Below the pieces are notes generated by a model that saw only the letters and a list, made by a program, of their open reading frames with translations, had not been told where the DNA came from and did not search any database. The translations under genes and the position numbers were made by a program. DNA of 5,535 bases from Methanosphaera sp. rholeuAM74 (GTDB lineage: Archaea > Methanobacteriota > Methanobacteria > Methanobacteriales > Methanobacteriaceae): assembly GCA_003266075.1 (NCBI GenBank), contig MUZZ01000214.1, positions 3,269 to 8,803 of the forward strand, written 5' to 3'. Shown in pieces: positions 1 through 5,535 of the stretch (positions are counted from its first letter, which is position 1; each line of letters starts with the position of its first letter).

Positions 1-1022
1 TTATATCCATGGTATTCGTTTTCGATGATGATGATACCATAGGCTGCATCTATTATTCCATAGTCATCCAATATCTGATTTTCTGTGTATGTTTCTATTG
101 TATTGTTTTCTACTATACAGTTTGATGTTTGACCGTCCAGTGCTATACCATTAGCGTATCTTATTGATTTAGCGTAGATGTAGTTGTTTGTGATGTTGTT
201 ATAACTGTAGTATACCATTATTCCATATAAGTATAATGTTCCATTCATTATTATGTTGTTTCTGTCGGCTGTGTTGTTGTTTCCATGTATTGTTATTGCC
301 GTTATTGTTCCGAAGGGTAGTTGAATGTCATCTGATTGTTGGATTGTCATGTTGATGTTATATATCTGGTTATTGTCTCCATGCATAGCTATTGGATTTG
401 TAGTTATTTCATCCCCTGTTCTTTGCCAGTTGGCACGTACTGATGGATATATTACGTAGAAGTTTGAGTCTCTTATGATGGTATTGTTTGAGTATGTGCT
501 GATTACTCTTGTTATACTATCTGTTCGGTTATACTTGGTTATGTTGAAGTAGACGTTTTCTATTATGTTGTCATTAGTTTCTAATTGGATTTCTATTGGG
601 AAGTAGCTTGTATCGTTTGCTGTTATTGTGATGTTTTTTAGTATGATGTTTGATTCTTCTATTGTGTTGATGTAACAGTTGTGTAGTGTTGAATTGTTTG
701 GTGAGGTTATTGTAACGTTTTTAGCTGTTATTGTTAGTGCTAGGTCTGTGATGTTTTCTATTATCAAGATTTGGGTGTTGTCTTCAAATTCATAGCCTTC
801 ATAGTCATACTGGTTTTCTTGATTAATTTCTATTGTCTCATATTCTGTTGGTGTGTCTAGTATATCTTCTTGTGGTGAATCTTCTGTTTGTGTGACGGTT
901 GTATCTGTTTCAATAGTGTTGTCATCTATTATGTTCTGGTCTTCTTCTAGTGTTGGGTCTGTTGCCGTGATTGTTGTCAATGTGCATAGTACAAGCAAGC
1001 TTAGTATGAGGTAGTTTATCAT
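1..1022 (-). CDS. Adhesin-like surface protein, N-terminal part (runs off the left edge)
   Basis: About 340 codons are open from the ATG at 1022 to the window edge with no stop. Residues 1-20 (MINYLILSLLVLCTLTTITA) are hydrophobic and look like a secretion signal, but lack the usual basic start. Residues 22-80 are an acidic Glu/Asp/Thr stretch, a likely flexible stalk. From about residue 82 onward the protein is a run of short Asn/Ile/Thr beta strands with turns such as NNTIIRDSNF and SNCIVENNTI, the pattern of right-handed parallel beta-helix (NosD/pectate-lyase-like) repeats. This is the typical architecture of the adhesin-like proteins that Methanosphaera and Methanobrevibacter carry in large numbers at the cell surface; binding of host or bacterial glycans is inferred from the family only. 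Fourteen N-X-S/T sequons are visible, so heavy glycosylation is possible. The C-terminal anchor is outside the window. The true start may be 12 bases upstream, at an ATC codon at 1034 (see ribosome binding site). Confidence 0.85.
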   Translation of the reverse strand, partial: MINYLILSLLVLCTLTTITATDPTLEEDQNIIDDNTIETDTTVTQTEDSPQEDILDTPTEYETIEINQENQYDYEGYEFEDNTQILIIENITDLALTITAKNVTITSPNNSTLHNCYINTIEESNIILKNITITANDTSYFPIEIQLETNDNIIENVYFNITKYNRTDSITRVISTYSNNTIIRDSNFYVIYPSVRANWQRTGDEITTNPIAMHGDNNQIYNINMTIQQSDDIQLPFGTITAITIHGNNNTADRNNIIMNGTLYLYGIMVYYSYNNITNNYIYAKSIRYANGIALDGQTSNCIVENNTIETYTENQILDDYGIIDAAYGIIIIENEYHGY

Positions 1023-1042
1023 TCTTTTGTTGATTTTTTCTT

Positions 1043-1050
1043 ACCTCCTT
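1043..1050 (-). promoter_or_regulatory. Strong ribosome binding site of the adhesin-like gene
   Basis: The minus strand reads AAGGAGGT, a near-perfect complement of the archaeal 16S rRNA 3' end. GGAGG ends 21 bases before the ATG at 1022, which is too far for normal initiation. It ends 9 bases before an in-frame ATC at 1034-1032, an ideal distance. Starting there would add four residues (initiator, Asn, Lys, Arg) and give the signal peptide its missing basic n-region. A TAA stop at 1043-1041 excludes any start further upstream in this frame. Confidence 0.75.
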
Positions 1051-1129
1051 TATCTTATTAATATCCACATTAATTTTTTAATTATAATCTATTCAATTAA
1101 GCTTTAATTTAGCTATCATAGGATATTTA

Positions 1130-1140
1130 TGTATAAATTT
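1130..1140 (-). promoter_or_regulatory. Candidate TATA box for the adhesin-like gene
   Basis: The minus strand carries AAATTTATACA, close to the archaeal TATA consensus, with the core TTTATA at 1137-1132. A start of transcription about 25 bases downstream would fall near 1110 and give a leader of roughly 90 bases containing the AAGGAGGT site. The surrounding DNA is so AT-rich that other boxes are possible. Confidence 0.4.
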
Positions 1141-1159
1141 ATGTTTTAATCATTAATAT

Positions 1160-1174
1160 TTATTGTTACAATAA
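1160..1174. repeat. Short perfect palindrome upstream of the adhesin promoter
   Basis: TTATTGT and ACAATAA form 7-base inverted arms around a single central T. The site lies about 20 bases upstream of the proposed TATA box of the adhesin-like gene, where archaeal activators or repressors often bind. It could be an operator, but it may also be a chance event in AT-rich DNA. Confidence 0.3.
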
Positions 1175-1200
1175 GGCTTTCTAGAACAGTAATCAAAAAC

Positions 1201-1274
1201 AAAAAATAAGTTATGATTTAATTTTCATAAAAAAAGTTTATTAGTGTGGTAAAAAAGTTATGGTTTAAAAAAAA
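1201..1274 (-). terminator. Oligo-T terminator region after the 1294-1989 gene
   Basis: Just past the stop at 1294 the minus-strand transcript meets a T8 tract (1274-1267), then T6 (1256-1251), T7 (1235-1229) and T6 (1206-1201). Successive T tracts without a stable hairpin are the usual termination signal of archaeal RNA polymerase. This separates the upstream genes from the adhesin-like gene, which has its own promoter region. The rest of the gap from 1023 to 1293 holds only that promoter and the palindrome; I see no gene in it. Confidence 0.6.
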
Positions 1275-1293
1275 TTTATATTTGGAAAATCAC

Positions 1294-1989
1294 TTATTCA
1301 AAGAGCTTCAAAAATTCGGTTACGACTTCATCACCATTATAATCACCATGGTCACGTCTGTGCATATCACTACTAGTGCAGATATAGTGTATGTCATTCT
1401 CATCCATGTACTCTTTAGGATTACTTAGCATAGAGCCTGTTTCACTACCAGGAACTTGTTTGTATGATGTTCCACCTTCATGAACACAGTCACTAGAATC
1501 ATAAAACCATGCCAAGACCACGTCGTTATCATTTGCTCTGACAGTCCGTCCTATGTTATCATCACCATTCTTTGCTAGTTCCCTGATAGTTGATGGATCC
1601 ACGCCATTGAAGAGGTGAAATAATATTGCACCACTAATATTATTATCATAGAGGTAATGTGTATTAGCAGATAATGTGCTTGGACCAATCTCGGCCTTCA
1701 CCACATTAAAACCATTATCCTCTAGTTTTGATACAATGTTGTCACGTATTTGTTCATCATTAGTATTGACATGATCCATTGCAAAGTAGATGGGCTTAGA
1801 TTTATCTAACTTTTTCTCATCATTAGTCGTGTTATTGGTTGTGTTGTTTGCTGTATCATCACTAGAGATTACATCAAGAAGTTTATCTTTAAATTCGTCA
1901 GGACTAGTTTTATCTATGTGCAGGCCTACTGTGAGTATTAATGTCACTACTAACAATATATAGACTATTCTGCTTGCTTTTTTAATCAT
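1294..1989 (-). CDS. Membrane-anchored extracytoplasmic protein resembling the domain that accompanies pseudomurein-binding repeats
   Basis: The protein has 231 residues. Residues 3-7 are basic (KKASR) and 8-24 form one hydrophobic segment (IVYILLVVTLILTVGLH), a signal anchor or signal peptide. An acidic region follows, then an Asn/Thr linker at 46-57 (two NNTT units, with sequons), then an alpha/beta domain from about 66 to the end. Its order of motifs (IYFAMDHVN at 67-75, helix, GFNVVKAEIGP at 93-103, GVDPSTIREL at 129-138, VVLAWFYDSSD at 157-167, NPKEYMDENDIHYI at 190-203) matches, from memory, the domain often found C-terminal to pseudomurein-binding repeats in Methanobacteriales surface proteins. 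No such repeats are present here, so the protein is a short stand-alone form. A role in or near the cell wall is inferred; no catalytic activity can be assigned. The two cysteines are C168 and C204. The start is supported by AAGGT placed 7 bases before the ATG, and the gene begins 18 bases after the stop of the upstream gene, so the two are probably one transcript. Confidence 0.7.
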   Translation of the reverse strand: MIKKASRIVYILLVVTLILTVGLHIDKTSPDEFKDKLLDVISSDDTANNTTNNTTNDEKKLDKSKPIYFAMDHVNTNDEQIRDNIVSKLEDNGFNVVKAEIGPSTLSANTHYLYDNNISGAILFHLFNGVDPSTIRELAKNGDDNIGRTVRANDNDVVLAWFYDSSDCVHEGGTSYKQVPGSETGSMLSNPKEYMDENDIHYICTSSDMHRRDHGDYNGDEVVTEFLKLFE

Positions 1990-2007
1990 ATTATAACCTT
2001 CATGTTC

Positions 2008-2448
2008 CTAATCATAGTATTTAAGAAGAGCTATTGCTAAATCTGTGACGTCAGTAGCATCATCAATCAATGCCAACACAACATCCTTATGATTACCAAA
2101 TTCTATTGGAAGGGGTGTCCTTCCCCTAATCCATAAAACTACCAGGTAGCCTTCATCTTTTTCTATACGACTTCTTATCTGGCTAAGACTAAGTCCTTCA
2201 TGTATGACATTCAACGCATCATCAGTCATATCGTCAATGTAATGTGGATTTTCTTCCACCTCATTATAAAGTATATCTTCACCACTAAAAAGTGTTACAC
2301 GTCTATATTTGGCTGTGAATCTGCCATTTATATCATTTGACTTCTCAGATTTCTTTGTTTTCAAGTATTCTATTACCAGGTTTAATCCACCCATCTTCAA
2401 TGTTTCGTATGGTACATCTCCAACAAAACCGTCAAAACCCATATTCAT
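2008..2448 (-). CDS. Small acidic cytoplasmic protein of unknown function
   Basis: I do not recognise this 146-residue protein. It has no signal peptide or membrane segment, and acidic residues clearly outnumber basic ones. A basic, Ser/Lys-rich patch lies at 30-50 (KTKKSEKS, then RFTAKYRR). The middle (57-80) is very acidic and is followed by a predicted helix (LSLSQIRSRIEK, 86-97), a strong beta strand with a turn (GYLVVLWIRGRTPLPIEF, 100-117) and a C-terminal helix pair ending LAIALLKYYD. It reads as a compact alpha/beta fold. The ATG at 2448 follows AGGTG at a distance of 5 bases; a second ATG two codons later is also possible at a distance of 11. The gene lies 62 bases after the HATPase regulator and 18 bases before the membrane-anchored protein, so it probably works with the latter. 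Reality as a gene is supported by its length, ribosome binding site, operon-like spacing and normal AT-rich codon use. Confidence 0.75.
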   Translation of the reverse strand: MNMGFDGFVGDVPYETLKMGGLNLVIEYLKTKKSEKSNDINGRFTAKYRRVTLFSGEDILYNEVEENPHYIDDMTDDALNVIHEGLSLSQIRSRIEKDEGYLVVLWIRGRTPLPIEFGNHKDVVLALIDDATDVTDLAIALLKYYD

Positions 2449-2480
2449 TAAAACACCTATGACTATATTTGATTCTATTG

Positions 2481-2495
2481 GATTTTAAATTTTTT
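2481..2495 (-). promoter_or_regulatory. Weak candidate TATA box in the gap before the 2008-2448 gene
   Basis: The minus strand reads AAAAAATTTAAAATC. With transcription starting about 26 bases downstream, near 2462, the leader would be about 14 bases and just include the AGGTG ribosome binding site at 2458-2454. The alternative is that the small gene is read from the upstream gene, since no T tract on the minus strand lies in this gap. Confidence 0.2.
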
Positions 2496-2510
2496 GGTTG
2501 TAGTATTTAA

Positions 2511-3734
2511 TCATATTATAGAGTAGAACTCTATCTTCCGTCTTCTGACTTTCTTCAATATATTCATCTCTACCAGTTGATTTAAATCCAATCCAGCTGT
2601 TTTCATGGAAACATTGTATTTTTTCATGTATATCTGGTAGTTTATTTTATCAAACTTCTTAATTTCTTGTATGAAGTTGATTTGACGAATGTTGAGGTTA
2701 TCTGTTTCTAAGTCAAGTTTGTGTGTTGATTTGTATCGTTTCTTGTATAGTGTTACCTTGAAGTTGTTTTCTGTCAGCTCTAGTTTAGGCTTCTTATATG
2801 ATTCATTTCGTGCTATGCTAAACAGCTTTAGTAATCCTGAATTGTCTGGGTTAATATAATTTGTTGTGTTTATGATGTTTTGGATGTTCTTGTTTCTGTA
2901 GTAGTGGGTTTCCTTTGTATATAACTCATTTACGTCGATGTTTCTTATTGTTTGACCGGGGCTAGTGATTTCAAGTCGATCCGTGTATATGTTCACTGTT
3001 ATGATACTGTTTTCTATTTCATAGTTTCTGTGTACTATTGCGTTTATTATGACTTCTTGGATTATCTTGTATGGGTAGTTGAAGTCTAATAAGTCTTTTA
3101 TTGTTTTTTCACATTCTTCTATCATTTCAAATATTGGCGTGTTTATTGTTTTTTCTTTTATGAATTCCTTGCCTTCTTTGTCGTCGTATTTTCGTATCCT
3201 TATTTTGTGGCAGGCAATTTTCTTGTTTATCTTTTTTGTGAAAAAGAGTATTCCTGTATTGTTTAGGTAGAATTTGTTGTCTATGAGTTTACCTGCATTG
3301 AGCTGTTGGAGTATTTGTGTTGTGTTCATGGTTGTTAGTTTGTCTTTTGTGGTTATTTTTTTGAAATTGTCTATGCATTTTTTATCAATGTCTTCGAGGG
3401 TGCTTTTCTGTATTTCTTCACAGAAGGGTACTACGATGTTTTCTCTGTACTTTTTTATTATGATGCTTTTTATGTGAATTAGTAGGTCTTCTTTTTTGTT
3501 GAATGTTTTATATTCATCTTTTTGGGTTTTCGTTTTATGTGTGTTGGTGTTTAATAGTATTTTGTCTTTGTCATTGTTGATTTCTATGTATAGTTGGTAG
3601 TGGGTGTTTTCTTCTTCTTGTGTTTCTATGTTGTATATGTTTTGGATGAAGTAATTTCTTTCTAGCTTAGTTGTTATGTATTCTATTATCTTATCATTAT
3701 TTTCATTTTTTATTATTAATATTTTTTCAGTCAT
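2511..3734 (-). CDS. RecG-related HATPase_c_4 (AlbA_2-type) putative transcriptional regulator
   Basis: The protein has 407 residues and no membrane segment. From about residue 100 it follows the layout of the putative regulators often annotated as ATP-dependent DNA helicase-like or AlbA_2 proteins. The linker contains NNTGILFFTKK (158-168), matching the usual NAGLLLFGK, and then IRIRKYDD (178-185). The GHKL N-box is YPYKIIQEVIINAIVHRNYE (220-239), with E227, N231, H235 and R236 in place. DRLEITSPG (252-260) corresponds to the common EISNPG element and YRNKNIQNII (279-288) to RNPxI. A C-terminal winged-helix-like region spans about 343-407 and is strongly basic near the end (KKVRRRK, 394-400). 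The expected N-terminal AlbA_2/Schlafen domain is not visible; residues 1-95 form a Lys/Asn/Glu-rich alpha/beta segment starting EKILIIKN that I cannot place. The glycine motif near 298-301 is altered (NSGL). DNA binding and ATP binding are inferred from the family. The start at 3734 has only a weak AAAGG site 5 bases upstream. The gene is divergent from ade and may be the first of a three-gene run. Confidence 0.8.
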   Translation of the reverse strand: MTEKILIIKNENNDKIIEYITTKLERNYFIQNIYNIETQEEENTHYQLYIEINNDKDKILLNTNTHKTKTQKDEYKTFNKKEDLLIHIKSIIIKKYRENIVVPFCEEIQKSTLEDIDKKCIDNFKKITTKDKLTTMNTTQILQQLNAGKLIDNKFYLNNTGILFFTKKINKKIACHKIRIRKYDDKEGKEFIKEKTINTPIFEMIEECEKTIKDLLDFNYPYKIIQEVIINAIVHRNYEIENSIITVNIYTDRLEITSPGQTIRNIDVNELYTKETHYYRNKNIQNIINTTNYINPDNSGLLKLFSIARNESYKKPKLELTENNFKVTLYKKRYKSTHKLDLETDNLNIRQINFIQEIKKFDKINYQIYMKKYNVSMKTAGLDLNQLVEMNILKKVRRRKIEFYSII

Positions 3735-3753
3735 AATTGCCTTTAATATATTT

Positions 3754-3763
3754 TTTATAAATA
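3754..3763 (-). promoter_or_regulatory. Candidate TATA box near the HATPase regulator start
   Basis: The minus strand reads ATTTATAAAA, a good archaeal TATA match. It lies so close to the ATG at 3734 that transcription would begin at or beside the start codon, giving a leaderless message. The alternative box TATTTAAATA at 3806-3815 would instead give a leader of about 50 bases that includes the weak AAAGG site. The sequence alone does not decide between them. Confidence 0.35.
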
Positions 3764-3797
3764 TCTCCCAATTATTTTTATAATATTAATTATATTA

Positions 3798-3827
3798 ACT
3801 AATAGTATTTAAATATTTTCTATTAGT
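3798..3827. repeat. Inverted repeat in the divergent control region, possible operator
   Basis: ACTAATAG at 3798-3805 and CTATTAGT at 3820-3827 are perfect 8-base inverted arms. Between them is TATTTAAATA (3806-3815), itself a 10-base palindrome and a plausible TATA element in both directions. An inverted repeat that frames a TATA-like core between divergent genes is what an autoregulatory operator would look like; the neighbouring regulator is a natural candidate to bind it. This is inference, and AT-rich DNA produces such repeats by chance. Confidence 0.35.
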
Positions 3828-3873
3828 ATTATTAAAGTGTTCTTCATCCAAAAAAAATAACTAAAACAAAAAC

Positions 3874-3887
3874 AATAAATATAATTA
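3874..3887 (+). promoter_or_regulatory. Candidate TATA box for ade
   Basis: AATAAATATAATTA lies in a purine-rich stretch (runs of A upstream resemble a BRE). Transcription about 26 bases downstream of its centre would start near 3906 and give a leader of about 23 bases containing the ribosome binding site. The box TATTTAAATA at 3806 is a longer-leader alternative. Confidence 0.4.
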
Positions 3888-3916
3888 ACAAAAAGCCTGA
3901 ATAATACTATCCTAGA

Positions 3917-3922
3917 AGAGGA
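3917..3922 (+). promoter_or_regulatory. Ribosome binding site of ade
   Basis: AGAGGA is placed 6 bases before the ATG at 3929, which supports that codon as the start. Confidence 0.6.
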
Positions 3923-3928
3923 AAACAC

Positions 3929-5535
3929 ATGAAAATAAAATCAAACATAGTAAACGTAATAACCGATGAAATATACCCGGCAGAAGTAGAAATAAAAGAT
4001 GGACACATAAAAGCTGTAACAGAACTAAACAGAAAACAAGACACAACCATGATACCAGGACTAATAGATGCCCACATACACATAGAAAGCTCCATGCTAG
4101 TACCAACAAGATTTGCCCAAACAGCACTAAAACATGGAACAACAAGTGTAATAACAGACCCCCACGAAATAGCAAACGTAATGGGAATAGAAGGCATAAA
4201 CTACATGATAAATGACTCAAAAAACACCCCACTAAACGTTTACTTCACAGTACCATCATGTGTACCTTCAACAAAATATGAAACAAACGGAGCAACCCTA
4301 GACTCAAAAATAACAGATGAACTACTATCAAAAAAGGAATTCATAGGATTATCAGAAGTAATGGACTACAATGCAGTGCTAAATGACGAAGAAGAAATAA
4401 TTAAAAAAATAGAATCAGCAAAGAAATACAATAAAGCCATAGACGGACACGCACCACTACTAAGATCAACAAAACTACAGAAATACATTTCAGCAGGAAT
4501 AACAACCGACCACGAATCAATAACCAAAGAAGAAGTAATAGAAAAAAAGAGGCTGGGAATGAAAATAATGATACGTGAAGGCTCAGAATCAAAGACCTTA
4601 AAAGAATTCATAAATCTAAACCCAGACTTCATAGTAACAGACGACCTAAAAGCAGAAGAACTGGTGAAAGGACACCTAAACACAATAATACAAAAAGCAG
4701 TTAAATTAGGCTACGATATACAAGAAATACTGAAACTAGTAACAATCAATCCAGCACAGCACTATCAACTAAATACTGGCTCAATAACACCAGGACGAAA
4801 GGCTGACCTAGTAATACTCGATAACCTGGAAGACTTCAACATCAAAGAAGTAATCTCCTCAGGTATAAGAGTATGTAGAAACAATCAGTTACTAATCAAC
4901 CCACAACCACAACAATTAACAACAAAGATAAATGTCAAAAACAAAACACCTGAAGACTTCGAAATACGAACACACAACAAAAACACGACAAAAGCACTGG
5001 TAAACGTGATTAAAGTAACCGATAATCAGATAGTAACCGACAAGATAACCCGTGAAGTTAAAGTAAAAGATGGAAAAATCGAAACAAACACTGAAGATGA
5101 CACACTAAAAATCAGCGTAGTAGAACGATACGGACATAACACAATATACACAGCACTGATAAATGGATTCGGCATAACAAATGGAGCAATATCAAGCAGT
5201 GTGGCACACGACAGCCACAACATAATAACCATAGGAACAAACAGCAAGTTAATGGCAAAAGCTACCAACACAGTCATAGACAACAACGGTGGACTAGCAG
5301 CAGTAGATAATAATGAAACAATATCATTGAAGTTAGAAGTAGCAGGACTCATGACAAAAGACAAGGCAGAAAAAGTAGCAGAAAAATCAAGCCAATTAAA
5401 TGAATACACAAAGATTATGGGTTCAAAACTAACTAACCCCTTCAGCACATTATCCTTCATGGCATTACCAGTAGTACCAGCACTCAAAATAACCGACAAA
5501 GGACTATTTGACGTTGATGAAAACAGATTCATACC
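3929..5535 (+). CDS. ade: Adenine deaminase, C-terminus cut by the right edge
   Basis: This enzyme hydrolyses adenine to hypoxanthine and ammonia (EC 3.5.4.2) in purine salvage and acts in the cytoplasm. It belongs to the amidohydrolase superfamily with a dinuclear metal site. The reading frame is open for 535 codons to the window end. Family motifs appear in order: PGLIDAHIHIESSM (43-56) with metal-ligand type H49 and H51, TDPHEIANVMG (76-86), GLSEVMDYNAV (140-150), IDGHAP (171-176), GITTDHES (190-197), MIREGS (214-219) and TDDL (237-240). A composite-domain return strand reads GRKADLVIL. The C-terminal domain carries the diagnostic VERYGHN, GFGITNGAISSSVAHDSHNI and GTN segments and ends in view with LTNPFSTLSFMALPVVP and GLFDVDENRFIP. 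Family members are usually about 540-600 residues, so few residues are probably missing. The loop after TDD lacks the His-Pro I would expect there from memory and appears one residue shorter. Initiation at 3929 is supported by an AGAGGA site. The gene is divergent from the HATPase regulator, with which no functional link is evident. Confidence 0.95.
   Translation, partial: MKIKSNIVNVITDEIYPAEVEIKDGHIKAVTELNRKQDTTMIPGLIDAHIHIESSMLVPTRFAQTALKHGTTSVITDPHEIANVMGIEGINYMINDSKNTPLNVYFTVPSCVPSTKYETNGATLDSKITDELLSKKEFIGLSEVMDYNAVLNDEEEIIKKIESAKKYNKAIDGHAPLLRSTKLQKYISAGITTDHESITKEEVIEKKRLGMKIMIREGSESKTLKEFINLNPDFIVTDDLKAEELVKGHLNTIIQKAVKLGYDIQEILKLVTINPAQHYQLNTGSITPGRKADLVILDNLEDFNIKEVISSGIRVCRNNQLLINPQPQQLTTKINVKNKTPEDFEIRTHNKNTTKALVNVIKVTDNQIVTDKITREVKVKDGKIETNTEDDTLKISVVERYGHNTIYTALINGFGITNGAISSSVAHDSHNIITIGTNSKLMAKATNTVIDNNGGLAAVDNNETISLKLEVAGLMTKDKAEKVAEKSSQLNEYTKIMGSKLTNPFSTLSFMALPVVPALKITDKGLFDVDENRFI

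Noticed and set aside
1179..1186. The palindrome TTCTAGAA in the adhesin upstream region
   Set aside because: Eight bases is too short to support a site, and it is not placed at a defined distance from the promoter.
1246..1428. A 60-codon plus-strand open frame beginning MVKKLWFKK
   Set aside because: It overlaps the C-terminus of the minus-strand membrane protein, begins inside the terminator region, and has no ribosome binding site; it is a shadow of the real gene.
1825..1848. Two degenerate 12-base repeats encoding NNTT-NNTT in the membrane protein
   Set aside because: They form an ordinary low-complexity linker and give no sign of a mobile or regulatory repeat.
3079..3477. Two plus-strand open frames of about 65 codons, Ser/Phe/Leu/Ile rich
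   Set aside because: They lie antisense inside the HATPase regulator; hydrophobic composition is what the reverse complement of Lys/Asn/Glu-rich coding DNA gives.
2015..3812. The 10-mer TAGTATTTAA occurs three times (2015-2024, 2501-2510, 3803-3812)
   Set aside because: One copy encodes the conserved-looking end of a protein and all consist almost only of A and T; the number is only slightly above what I would expect from base composition.
3907..5532. Several minus-strand open frames of 63 to 168 codons opposite ade, Leu/Ser/Phe/Val rich
   Set aside because: Ade is intact and strongly conserved on the plus strand over the same region; the antisense frames result from its A-rich codons avoiding stops on the other strand.

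Overview
The window looks like a piece of an AT-rich methanogen genome of the order Methanobacteriales, most likely Methanosphaera or a close gut relative such as Methanobrevibacter. The evidence is the strong A+T bias with ATA and AGA codons, oligo-T terminators and archaeal TATA-like boxes, a secreted Asn/Thr-rich beta-helix adhesin-like protein, and a membrane protein resembling a domain found in pseudomurein-associated proteins. The genus is an inference from composition and gene content; no marker gene is present.

Layout. Four minus-strand genes fill positions 1 to 3734 and one plus-strand gene starts at 3929. Reading the minus strand from right to left: (1) 3734-2511, a RecG-related HATPase_c_4 / AlbA_2-type putative regulator whose N-terminal domain is not the usual one; (2) 2448-2008, a small acidic cytoplasmic protein I do not recognise; (3) 1989-1294, a membrane-anchored extracytoplasmic protein, starting 18 bases after the stop of (2); (4) after T-rich terminators and a separate promoter region, 1022-1, the N-terminal 340 residues of an adhesin-like surface protein that leaves the window. 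On the plus strand, divergent from (1) across a 194-base AT-rich control region, is adenine deaminase (ade), which leaves the right edge close to its expected C-terminus.

How the genes relate. Ade is a housekeeping purine-salvage enzyme and its divergent neighbour is probably unrelated in function. Genes (2) and (3) are very likely co-transcribed. Gene (1) may read into them, because no T-rich terminator lies in the 62-base gap on the minus strand. The adhesin is a separate unit. The most informative oddities are the adhesin start (a perfect ribosome binding site sits at ideal distance from an ATC codon, not from the ATG), the replaced N-terminal domain of the HATPase regulator, the stand-alone membrane-anchored version of a pseudomurein-associated domain, and two palindromes in the promoter regions. 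I found no CRISPR array, tRNA, rRNA, insertion sequence or clearly novel multi-gene system.
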